From: Pseudorasbora parva
Taxonomy: Eukaryota; Chordata; Actinopteri; Cypriniformes; Gobionidae
Length of the DNA: 64,000 nt
Direction: 5' to 3'
NCBI RefSeq assembly: GCF_024679245.1
Contig: NC_090179.1
Coordinates: forward strand, 9,172,827-9,236,826
Below, piece after piece: positions 11,801 to 21,843 of the stretch; the stretch's first letter is position 1, and the number at the start of each line of letters is the position of its first letter. The notes beneath the pieces were generated by a model that was not told the origin of the DNA, did no database searches, and saw nothing but the letters and a program-made list of their open reading frames with translations. Made by a program: the position numbers and the translations under genes.

Positions 11801-12805
11801 GTTGCACATGGAAGAAAAAAGTGATTTTGCGTTGCATTGCATTGCATATAAGAATTCGCTGTGCAAAGAAACGATTAGTGCTTTTCATTGCTTTGCATTG
11901 CATAACGAAAAACTTGTGCATTGAAGAGTTTGCATGCATATTGTGCATTGAATAAATTGGGTTTTGCATTGCATTGCATTGTATTGCTTAAAGAACTCGT
12001 TGTGCAGAAAGAGATTAGTGCTTCTGCAATGCAATGCATATTAAAACTCGTTGCGCATTGAAGAAATAAGTGCTTTTACATCATAGAAAAAAAGCTCGTG
12101 CAATGACGCGATTAATGATTTTACATCTCATTGCATACGAAAAACTTGTGCAATGAGGAGATTAAAGCTTTTGCATTGAACTCGTCATGCATTGAAGATA
12201 TTAGCGCTTTTGCATTTCATTGCACATAAGAACTCTTTGTTGCGCATTGAAGAAACAAGTGTTTTTGCACTGCATTGCATAAAGAACTCGTTGTGCATTA
12301 AAAAGATGCGAAAAAGTAATTTCCATAACGAAAAACTCGTGCATTGAAGATTTTGCATGCATGCATACAAAAACTATTTGTGCATTGAATAAATTTGCTT
12401 TTGCATTGCATTGCATAAAAAACTCGTTGTGCAGAAAGAGATTAGTGCTTTTGCATTGCATTGCATATAAGATCTTACTGTGCATTAAAGAAATAAGTGC
12501 ATTGTTAGAGAGTTGTGCATTGAATATATTTTGCATCGTCATGCTAAACTCGTCATGCATTGAAGATATTAGCGCTATTGCATTGCATATAAGAATTCAG
12601 GGTGCAATGAAAAGATTAGTGCTTTTGCATTCCATACGAAAAAACTCGTGCATTGAAGATTTTGCATTGCATTGCACATAAGAACTCGCGCAATGAATAT
12701 ATTAGCGCTTAGCATTGCATAGAATTCGTGCATTGAACATGGTTATTCTCTGTGCAATGACGAGTTTAGTGCGTTTGCATTGCATTGACTCTTTTTTACA
12801 TTGAA
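8875..12805 (+). repeat. SatB satellite (GCATT-pentamer type), block 1
   Basis: Tandem repeat built from modules of about 45-60 bp. Each module combines two or three TGCAT/GCATT pentamers (ttgcattgcattgcatacga) with a variable linker such as acttgtgcactggggagatt, ctcgtcatgcattgacgata, ataactcgttgtgctttgaa or cctgcactgaggagattagt. Modules recur in sets, giving a higher-order structure. The 11,850-12,805 end is more diverged and uses cataagaactcg-type linkers. Because the pentamer lacks stop codons in several frames, long nonsense open frames rich in Met-Gln-Cys-Asn-Ala appear on the minus strand and His-Cys-Ile-Ala-Leu on the plus strand. They are not genes. Confidence 0.92.
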
Positions 12806-13000
12806 GAGTTTAAATGGTTTTCAATACAAGAACTCGTGCTGCATTAAATAGATAAGTGCTTTGAACTTAGTATTGTTTAGATTTTAGCACTAATCTGGTT
12901 AAATGATAAATGGAGTTTTCCCATTCAAGTACTAACCAGTAGTCCCTGAGACCCTGCTGAACTTCATGGAATCAATGAGCTTGACTTATCGATAAATATT
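12806..13000. other. Boundary between SatB block 1 and SatA
   Basis: The SatB decays (actcgtgctgcattaaatag at about 12,831), followed by unrecognised AT-rich sequence, a 5S-rRNA-like fragment on the minus strand (12,912-12,980), and then an unusually diverged SatA monomer from about 12,960 to 13,080 (gattcatactgatgtttcat). The second SatB block lacks this piece: it breaks off at 52,899, which corresponds to 12,805 here. Confidence 0.7.
12912..12980 (-). pseudogene. 5S rRNA-like fragment (pseudogene or 5S-derived SINE remnant)
   Basis: On the minus strand the segment reads gaagttcagcagggtctcag, then ctggttagtacttgaatggg and aaaactcc. These line up in order with the internal promoter half of vertebrate 5S rRNA: the A-box/intermediate region around AAGCTAAGCAGGGTC, then GGTTAGTACTTGGATGGGAG of the C box. 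There are several substitutions and a short insertion between the two parts. The 5' and 3' ends of a 5S gene are absent. It could be a 5S pseudogene or the head of a 5S-derived SINE (the SINE3 type known from zebrafish). The body of such a SINE is not recognisable downstream. Confidence 0.6.
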
Positions 13001-16000
13001 AAAAGATTCATACTGATGTTTCATTAATTATTCAAGGAAGATCTGTTGAACTTATTTTTGGCCAAATAGTCTTTGAACTTGAATATTCTACACAGACTTT
13101 ATGACTTTCTGTTGTTTCTTCAGTATATCAAGGATGAGATTTTTTTTTACAAAAAAAAAAAAATCTGACCCGAGATTCCATGAACTTGAACTTTCTATGC
13201 ATATAAATAGATTCCTTCTGATGTTTTATTAGTTCTTCAATGATGACCATTTGAACGTATTTTTTGCCAGATTTTTTGAACTTGAACCTTCTTTAAAGAC
13301 TTCTGACATTCTGTTGTTTCTTCAGTATATCAAGGATGAGATTTTTTTGACAAAAAAATTCTGCCCCTGGATCCCATGAACTTGAACTTTCTATGCATAT
13401 AAATAGATTCCTTCTGATGCAGTGGTTCAAGGATGACCTTTTGAACTTATTTGTGCCCAAATACTCTTTGAACTTGAACATTCTATAAAGACTTTATGAC
13501 TACCTGTGGTTTCATCAGTAGGTCAAGGAAGACATTTTTTGACAAAAAAAAAAAACTCACCCTAGATTCCATGAACTTGAACTTTCTATACTTATAAATA
13601 GATTACTTCTGATGTTTTAATAGCTCTTCAAGGATGACCCTTTGAACTTATTTGTGCCCAAAATAGTCTTTTAACTTGAATATTCTACACAGACTTTAGA
13701 CTACCTGTGGTTTCATCAGTTGGTCAAGGAAGACATTTTTTGGCTAAAATAAAATAAAAAAATTCTCACCCTAGATTCCATGAACTTGAACTTTCTATGC
13801 ATATAAATAGATTTATTCTGATGTTTTATTAGTTCTTCAAGGATGACCTTTTGAACTTATTTTTGGCAAGATTCTTTGAACTTGAACCTTCTTTAAAGAC
13901 TTCTGACATTCTGTTGTTTATTCAGTAGATCAAGGATGAGATTTTTTTGACAAAAAAAAAAAAAAAGATTCTGACCCTGGATCCCATGAACTTGAACTTT
14001 CTATGCATATAAATAGATTACTTCTGATGCAGTGGTTCAAGGATGACCTTTTGAACTTATTTGTGCCCAAATACTCTTTGAACTTGAACATTCTATAAAG
14101 ACTTTATGACTACCTGTGGTTTCATCAATAGGTCAAGGAAGACATTTTTTGACAAAAAAAAATCTGACCCTGGATCCCATGAATTTGAACTTTCTATGCA
14201 TATAAATAGATTCCTTCTGATGTATTGGTTCAGGGATGACCTATTGAACCTATTTGTGGGCAAATAGTCTTTGAACTTGAACATTCCACACAGACTTTAT
14301 GACTTTCTGTTGTACTTGAACCTTGCCTTGTTTAAAGATTTCTGAAATTCTGTTGTTTCTTCAGTAGATCAAGGATGAGATTTTTTTGACAAAAAAAAAA
14401 AAAAAGATTCTGACCCTGGAACCCATGAACTTGAACTTTATATGCATATAAATAGATTCCTTCTGATGCAGTGGTTTCAAGGTTAATCTTTTAAACTTAT
14501 TTGTGCTCAAATAGTCTTTGAACTTGAACATTCTACACAGACTTTATGACTACCTGTGGTTTCATCAGTAGGTCAAGGAAGACATTTTTTGACAAAAAAA
14601 AAAAAAATCTCACCCTAGATTCCATGAACTTGAACTTTCTATGCATACAGATTCCTTCTGATGTTTTAGTAGTTTCTTCAAGGATGACCATTTGAACTTA
14701 TTTTTGGACAGATTCGTTGAACTTGAACCTTGTTTAAAGATTTCTGACATTCTGTTGTTTCTTCAGTAGATCAAGGATGAAATTTTTTTGACCAAAAAAA
14801 AAGATTCTGACCCTGGATCCCATGAACTTGAACTTTCTATGCATATAAATAGATTACTTCTGATGCAGTGGTTCAAGGATGACCTTCTGAACTTATCTGT
14901 GCCCAAATACTCTTTGAACTTGAACATTCTACACAGACTTTATGACTACCTGTTGTTTCATCAGTAGGTCAAGGAAGAAATTTTTTGGCAAAAAAATAAA
15001 TAAATAAATCTCACCCTAGATTCCATGAACTTGAACTTTCTATGCATATAAATAGATTACTTCTGGTGCAGTGGTTCAAGGATAACCTTTTGAACTTATT
15101 TGTGCCAAAATACTCTTTGAACTTGAACTTGAACTTGATTCTATAAAGACTTTATGACTACCTGTGGTTTCATCAGTAGGTCAAGGAAGACATTTTTTGA
15201 CAACAAAAAAATAAATCTGACCCTGGATCCCATGAATTTGAACTTTCTATGCATATAAATAGATTCATTCTGATGCATTGGTTCAGGGATGACCTATTGA
15301 ACCTATTTGTGGCCAAATAGTCTTTGAACTTGAACATTATACACAGACTTTATGACTTTCTGTTGTTTCTTCAGTATATCAAGGATGAGATTTTTTTGAC
15401 AAAAAAAAAAAAGATTCTGACCCTGGATCCCATGAACTTGAAATTTCTATGCATATAAAAAGATTCCTTCTAATGCAGTGGTTCAAGGATGACCTTTTGA
15501 ACTTATTTGTGCCCAAATACTCTTTAAACTTGAACATTATAAAGACTTTATGACTACCTGTGGTTTCATCAGTAGGTCAAGGAAGATATTTTTTTGAAAA
15601 AAAATAAATAAATAAATCTCACCCTAGATTCCTTGAACTTGAACTTTCTTTGCATATAAATTGATTCCTTCTGATGCAGTGGTACAGGGATGATCTATTG
15701 AACCTATTTGTGGCCAAATAGTCTTTGAACTTGAACATTCCACACAGACTTTATGACTTTCTGTTGTTTCTTCAGTATATCAAGGATGAGATTTTTTTAA
15801 CAAAAAAAAAAAAAATCTCACCCTAGATTCCATGAACTTGAACTTTCTATGCATATAAATAGATTCCTTCTGATGTTTTATTAGTTCTTCAATGATGACC
15901 ATTTTAACTTATTTTTGGCCAGATTCTTTGAACTTGAACCTTCTTTAAAGACTTCTGACATTCTGTTGTTTCTTCAGTAGATCAAGGATGATAATTTTTT

Positions 16001-17933
16001 AACAAAAAAAAAATCTGACCCTGGATCCCATGAACTTGCCCTTTCTATGCATATAAATAGATTACTTCTGATGCAGTGGTTCAAGGATGACCTTTTGAAC
16101 TTATCTGTGCCCAAATACTCTTTGAACTTGAACATTCTACACAGACTTTATGACTACCTGTTGTTTCATCAGTAGGTCAAGGAAGACATTTTTTGGCAAA
16201 AAAAAAAATCTGACCCTGGATCCCATGAATTTGAACTTTCTATGCATATAAATAGATTCATTCTGATGCATTGGTTCAGGGAAGACCTATTGAACCTATT
16301 TGTGGCCAAATAGTCTTTTAACTTGAACATTATACACAGACTTTATGACTTTTTGTTGTTTCTCATCAAGGATGAGATTTTTTTGAGAAAAAAAAAAAAA
16401 CTCACCCTAGATTCCATGAACTTGAACTTTATATGCATATAAATAGATTTATTCTGATGTTTTATTAGTTCTTCAAGGATCACCTTTTGAACTTATTTTT
16501 GGCAAGATTCTTTGAACTTGAACCTTCTTTAAAGACTTCTGACAGTCTGTTGTTTCTTCAGTAGATCAAGGTTGAGATTTTTTTGACAAAAAAAAAAAAA
16601 AAAAGATTCTGACCCTGGATCCTATGAACTTGAACTTTCTACACATATAAATAGATTACTTCTGGTGCAGTGGTTCAAGGATGACCTTTTGAACTTATTT
16701 GTGCCCAAATACTCTTTGAACTTGAACATTCTATAAAGACTTATGACTACCTGTGGTTTCATCAGTAGGTCAAGGAAGACATTTTTTGACAAAAAAAAAA
16801 AAATCTCACCCTAGATTCCATGAACTTGAGCTTTCTATGCATATAGATTCCTTCTGATTTTTTATTAGTTCTTCAAGGATGCCCATTTGAACTTATTTTT
16901 TGCCAGATTCTTTGAACTTGAACCTTGTTTAAAGATTTCTGACATTCTGTTGTTTCTTCAGTAGATCAAGGATGAGATTTTTTTGACCAAAAAAAAAAGA
17001 TTCTAACCCTGGATCCCATGAACTTGAACTTTCTATGCATATAAATCGATTACTTCTGATGCATTGGTTCAAGGATGACCTTTTGAACTTATCTGTGCCC
17101 AAATACTCTTTGAACTTGAACATTCTACACAGACTTTATGACTACCTGTTTTCATCAGTAGGTCAAGGAAGACATTTTTTTGCAAAAAAAAAAAAAAATC
17201 TCACCCTAGATTCCATGAACTTGAACGTTCTATGCATATAAATAGATTACTTCTGGTGCAGTGGTTCAAGGACGACCTTTTGAAACTATTTGTGCCCAAA
17301 TACTCTTTGAACTTGAACATTCTATAAAGACTTTATGACTACCTGTGGTTTCATCAGTATGTCAAGGAAGACATTTTTTGACAAAAAAAAAAAATCTGAC
17401 CCTGGATCCCATGAATTTGAACTTTCTATGCATATAAATAGATTCATTCTGATGCATTGGTTCAGGGATGACCTATTGAACCTATTTGTGGCCAAATAGT
17501 CTTTGAACTTGAACATTATACACAGACTTTATGACTTTTTGTTGTTTCTTCAGTATATCAAGGATGAGTTTTTTTTGACAAAAAAAAGATTCTGACCCTG
17601 GATCCCATGAACTTGAAATTTCTATGCATATAAAAAGATTCCTTCTAATGCAGTGGTTCAAGGATGACCTTTTGAACTTATTTGTGCCCAAATACTCTTT
17701 AAACTTGAACATTCTATAATGACTTTATGAAACCTGTGGTTTCATCAGTAGGTCAAGGAAGACATTTTTTGACAAAAAAAAAAATCTGACCCTGGATCCC
17801 ATGAATTTGAACTTTCTATGCATATAAATAGATTCCTTCTGATGCAGTGGTACAGGGATGATCTATTGAACCTATTTGTGGCCAAATAGTCTTTGAACTT
17901 GAACATTCCACACAGACTTTATGACTTTCTGTT
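13001..17933 (+). repeat. SatA satellite array, segment 2
   Basis: Same satellite and same orientation as segment 1. Local peculiarities: a deletion junction at about 14,313 where a class B monomer (tttctgttgt) runs straight into class C (acttgaaccttgccttg); an expanded acttgaac slippage tract at 15,120-15,136; and a 10-bp deletion (tgtttctcatcaagg) at about 16,360. The part from about 15,830 rightward is the left arm of the 14.8-kb duplication. No gene is present. Confidence 0.95.
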
Positions 17934-17956
17934 GTTCCCTTTATCGAGGGAACTCG

Positions 17957-18116
17957 CACTGCGTCATCGTAGATGACACATCGGGGAACGCCCACGGCGT
18001 GACGCTGCTGAGTTCATATCAAAAAAGTCCAATCTTGATTGGTGTTGCGTGATGACGTAACGAGTGACGGCATACCCGGAGGTATAAAGGGACGCCGGCA
18101 CAAGCAAACGCAGCTT
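17957..18116 (+). repeat. DIRS copy 1 left inverted terminal repeat
   Basis: A 160-bp stretch from cactgcgtcatcgtag to caagcaaacgcagctt. By eye it is an exact reverse complement of 23,058-23,217. It carries the promoter-like motifs listed separately. Outside it lies a left-specific 20-bp tip whose palindrome is ttccctttatcgagggaa. Confidence 0.93.
18029..18089 (+). promoter_or_regulatory. DIRS copy 1 promoter-like cluster in left ITR
   Basis: An inverted CCAAT pair (ccaatcttgattgg, 18,029-18,042), a CRE-like tgacgtaa (18,053-18,060) and a TATA box (tataaag, 18,083-18,089) precede the gag start at 18,199 by about 115 bp. Spacing predicts transcription starting near 18,112-18,120. The right ITR carries the same cluster on the minus strand, so antisense transcription into the element is also possible. 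Function is inferred from motifs. Confidence 0.6.
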
Positions 18117-18198
18117 CCTGCTTTCAACGGTCGCGCTCTGTGTTCTGTCTGTCTATTTGGTGTTGTTTGTCCCGTAGGGCTTATTATATCAGTAGAGA

Positions 18199-19251
18199 AT
18201 GGCGAGCGAGCAGTTCAGACGGTGTGTGCCTCCCTGTCCGCGCTTTATTTCGGGCACGGACACACACCAGCTCTGTGTGCAGTGTCTCGGCGTGCAGCAC
18301 GCCCGGGCCGCTCTCGAGGGAGCGGCTTGCGGCGAATGTGATAAGCTGCCGCTGAGAGTACTGCGCTCGCGGCTGGCGGTCTTTGACGAGGCCGGTCAGC
18401 CTCGCGAGCCTCGCGGTTCTGGGCCCGCTGTTGCCGAGGCAGAGCGGCGCCGCAGGTCGTGGGGCTCGCAGCTGGATCTGTCAGCGGGATTAGGGAATGT
18501 TGAGGCATCTCTCTCTTCCTCTGACGATTCAGAGGATCTTCCGCCACGTGTGGAAGCCCGCGCTGCGGCTTCTTCCCGCGAGGCGGAGGATCAGGTGCTC
18601 ATGCTGTCCGATTCCGAGGGATCGTTGACAATGAGCACCGAAGCAGGCGCTGTGGGGCAGTCGCCACCCCACTCGCAGGCTATGGAGGAGCTCGTGGAGG
18701 TCTTGACTTGCGCTGTGGCCAAGCTGAGTTTAGATTGGCCACAAGAGGAGGTGCACGTCCAGCCGCCAAGCAAGCTGGACGAGCGCTTCTTCAAGCGTCG
18801 AGCCCAGCCTCCACGCCGGGGTCTGCCGTTTTTCCCCGACCTGCACAGTGAGCTGTGCAGGGCGTGGGAGAAACCCTTCTCAGCACGTTTGACTACGCCC
18901 CCTGCGCTTGACTTCGCTAACGTGCTGGGGGCGTCTGAGAAGGGATATGTTGCGCTGCCGAGGGTAGAAGAGGCGCTCGCGGGCCACCTCTCTCCCGAGA
19001 CAGCAGCTTCATTGAAGACCCCGGCATTGCCCTCGAAACCATGCCGAGAGACTTCGAAGCTGGTGGCGAGGGCATATAGTGCGGCTGGTCGCGCTGGTGG
19101 GTGCCTGCACACTCTTGCGGTTCTGCAGGCCTACCAAGCGGACTTGCTGAAGGAGCTCGATGAGGGCGAGGGTCCCTCTCCGGAGGATGTGACTGAGCTG
19201 AGGAAGGCAGCGGATTTGTCTCTTCGTGTCACAGAAACAGGCGGCCCGTGA
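18199..19251 (+). CDS. DIRS copy 1 gag-like protein (C-terminally frameshifted)
   Basis: A 350-residue open frame starting at the first good ATG after the promoter (gagaatggcg). By position and composition it is the Gag-like protein of fish DIRS elements, presumed to bind the retrotransposon RNA. Residues 9-47 hold a Cys/His cluster: C9-x3-C13, H23-x2-C26-x2-C29-x4-H34, C44-x2-C47, which looks like a metal-binding fold. The middle is acidic and Ser-rich; from about residue 200 a conserved helical region follows (aromatic and Leu-rich, around KPFSARLTTPP). The frame ends at TGA 19,249-19,251, but similar sequence continues in the next frame, so the protein is probably cut short by a one-base frameshift near 19,230. 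Copy 2 ends at the same place. Confidence 0.75.
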   Translation: MASEQFRRCVPPCPRFISGTDTHQLCVQCLGVQHARAALEGAACGECDKLPLRVLRSRLAVFDEAGQPREPRGSGPAVAEAERRRRSWGSQLDLSAGLGNVEASLSSSDDSEDLPPRVEARAAASSREAEDQVLMLSDSEGSLTMSTEAGAVGQSPPHSQAMEELVEVLTCAVAKLSLDWPQEEVHVQPPSKLDERFFKRRAQPPRRGLPFFPDLHSELCRAWEKPFSARLTTPPALDFANVLGASEKGYVALPRVEEALAGHLSPETAASLKTPALPSKPCRETSKLVARAYSAAGRAGGCLHTLAVLQAYQADLLKELDEGEGPSPEDVTELRKAADLSLRVTETGGP

Positions 19252-20092
19252 TATCGGCCGCTCCATGACGGGTTTGGTGTGCGCGGAGAAACATCTCTGG
19301 CTGAACCTGTCGGGGATCAGGGAGAGAGACAGACACTTTCTCCTTGATTCCCCGGTTTCGCCTTCTGGCCTTTTCGGCGGCGCTGTGAGCACCGTCGTCG
19401 AGAGGTTTCAGGAGGTGAAAAAGCAGGCTGCCGCTCTCAGCCAGTTCATCCCTCGCCGCTGGGGCTCCTCCAGCAAGGCTGCCTCGAGCGGGCAGTCTCG
19501 GCCAGCAGAGGGCTCCTCGCACCGTGAGGTGCAGAAGCAGAGCGTCGCTTCTCGTGCCCCTCCTGAGGGAGCTTGGCAGAAGAAGCGACGCTCTCGCGGG
19601 AAGTCTTCAAAGCCGAAGACCGACCTGACCGACCGACCTTATTCAGGCCAAGAAGGCTTCCAAGCGGTCCTAGCTGCGGCAAGACCGCTGAGAGCTGTCC
19701 CCCACGGGGCGGAGCGACCGAGGTCGTTCTCCCCCCGAGGCTCTCGGGAAATCGATGTTGTGCTCTCGCAGTCAAAAGGGCTCCGGACCACGTCATTTCC
19801 CCATGTTCGCGCGCGGCTCTGGCCAGCACATATAAAATCTGCGGCAGAGCAGCGACTGCGTTCACACACCGGAAATCTACCTCGATTAGTCCCTGCCGGT
19901 TATCCGCTTCAGGGGGTCGAGGGAGAGGTTCGGTTGATACCCCAGACCAGCCTCGAGAGGCTGGTCCCCTTATCAGAGTATCTCGGCGCATGGTCATGCC
20001 TTCCGAATATCTCTGTGTGGGCCCTGCGCACTGTAGAACGGGGATACAGACTGCAGTTCAGAGTTCCCCCCCCCCGAAATTTGGGGGGATAG
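19226..20092 (+). pseudogene. DIRS copy 1 gag C-terminus and pol N-terminus, shifted frame
   Basis: This open frame has no convincing ATG of its own (the first codon is GTG) and overlaps the end of the gag frame. Its first 75 or so residues (KQAARDIGRSMTGLV, then ERFQEVKKQAAALSQF) continue the Gag domain. A basic Ser/Arg/Lys-rich tail follows (residues 75-130, KKRRSRGKSSK). The last 40 residues (LVPLSEYLGAWSCLPN, then TVERGYRLQF) are the N-terminal extension typical of DIRS reverse transcriptases. It stops at 20,090-20,092, just past a run of ten C (20,066-20,075), beyond which RT continues in another frame. I read it as the middle of a decayed gag-pol, broken at both ends by shifts. A programmed frameshift at the C-run cannot be excluded. 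Confidence 0.65.
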
Positions 20093-21843
20093 TCTGGACA
20101 GTGGTCGGTCCCGAGCAGGTGGGGGTAATGGGGCAGGAAGTACACTCTCTGCTGGAAAAAGGGGCGATAGAAAGGGTCCCCCCGCCAGAAAGGGAGGTCG
20201 GGTTCTACAGCCGGTACTTCATAGTCCCCAAGAAGGATGGGGGGTTGCGTCCAATTTTAGATCTCAGGCTTCTGAATCGGTCTCTGAGGAGATACAGGTT
20301 CAGGATGCTAACCATTCCTGTTATCGTGAGTCAGATCCAGTTCGAGGACTGGTTCGTCACGATAGATCTAAAGGACGCTTACTTCCATATTTCCATCCTT
20401 CCCAGTCACAGGAAGTTCCTGAGGTTCGCTTTCGGGGGCGAAGCGTTCCAATATCGGGTCCTTCCCTTTGGCCTAGCCTTGTCACCTCGCACCTTCACAA
20501 AGTACATGGATGCAGCCCTGGCTCCGCTAAGACTCCAGGGCATCCGGGTACTGAATTATATCGACGACTGGTTGATCATGGCCAGGTCGTACGATATGGC
20601 AGTTCAGCATTGAGATGCTGTTCTAGCACACATGAGGTGTTTGGGGTTGAGACTCAACGCGAAAAAGAGCGCGTTGACGCCCTCCCAGAGAATTATGTTC
20701 CTGGGAATAGTGTGGGACTCGGTAACGATGCGGGCACACATGTCACCCGCACGTATCGAGACCATACGGGCGGAGGTCTCAAGTATAAGGTTGGGCCACA
20801 GCATCCCTGTCAAACAGTTCCAGAGACTGGTGGGTCTCATGGCAGCAGCGTCCAGTGTGATTCCGCTCGGCCTGCTCCACATGAGACCGCTACAGTGGTG
20901 GCTGAGAACCAAGGGGTTTTCTCCGAAGGGGAATCCCTTCCGTATGATCAGGGTAACGCGCAAATGCATTCGTTCCCTGGTTATATGGAAGAAACCTTGG
21001 TTTCTGTCCCTGGGGCTAGTATTGGGAGCATCGTGTTGCCGGAAAACTGTTTCAACAGATGCATCCCTTACTGGTTGGGGCGCGGTCATGGAAGGCCAAG
21101 GGGCGAGAGGTCCTTGGACAGCCCAGCATGCTACATGGCACATCAACTGCCTAGAGATGCTGGCTGTCTGGAAAGCTCTGAGGAGTTTTCTCGAGGACCT
21201 TCGCGGCCACCATGTCCTGATACGATCCGACAACACTGCCGTGGTATCGTATCTAAATCATCAGGGGGGTCTGAGATCGCGCCCTCTGTACAGACTGGCG
21301 CATCAGGTCCTCCTGTGGTCCCACGGGTAACTGTCTTCTCTCAGGGCAGTTTATATCCCGGGGGACCAGAACCAGGGAGCAGACATCCTGTCAAGGCAGG
21401 GGCTGAGGCCCGGGGAGTGGCGTCTCCATCCAGAGGTGTTGGAGGCCATATGCGAGAGGTTTGGCCAAATGGAAGTGGATTTGTTTGCGTCTCGAGAGAC
21501 GACCCACTGTCCACTTTGGTTCTCCCTCAGGCATCCGGCTCCGTTGGGCCTGGATGCCATGTCACAGGCGTGGCCGAGGCTGCGTCTGTACGCATTTCCC
21601 CCGATTGCTCTGCTCCCGGGAGTTCTGGAGCGGGTTCGCCGGGAAGGCATTCGCCTGCTTCTGATAGCACCCCGGTGGCCGACCAGGGTATGGTTCTCCG
21701 ACATTATGGACCTGCTAGACGACCTTCCATGGCAGATTCCTCTGAGGAGGGATCTGTTGACTCAGGCGGGGGGCTCGATATTTCACCCCCAGCCAGAGTT
21801 ATGGAACCTGTGGGCTTGGCCCCTGAGGGGGCAGAGCTCATAG
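20076..21843 (+). pseudogene. DIRS copy 1 pol: reverse transcriptase, RNase H, methyltransferase-like
   Basis: One frame (frame 1) carries all three enzymes but has two in-frame stops: TGA 20,611-20,613 and TAA 21,328-21,330. Reverse transcriptase: fingers motif VPKKDGGLRPILDLRLLN from 20,224; motif A IDLKDAYF with the metal-binding Asp at 20,365; LPFGLALSPRTF; and catalytic YIDDW at 20,557-20,571. RNase H: TDAS (Asp codon 21,058), LEML (Glu 21,154) and RSDNTAVV (Asp 21,229). From about 21,350, VYIPGDQNQGADILSR and then DLFASRETTHCPLWFS up to LIAPRWPTRVWF match the region annotated in DIRS elements as a Dam-like methyltransferase domain. The first stop lies between palm and thumb of RT, so no full enzyme can be made without readthrough. 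The catalytic residues themselves are intact. Its end overlaps the recombinase frame. Confidence 0.88.

Noticed and set aside
8875..12805. CRISPR-like array (short repeats with variable linkers) in SatB
   Set aside because: Linkers are themselves repeated, repeat length is not constant, there are no cas genes, and the setting is clearly vertebrate.
18591..19112. Minus-strand open frames of 100-210 codons inside the DIRS elements
   Set aside because: They are antisense shadows of gag, pol and recombinase in GC-rich DNA, with no recognisable domain.
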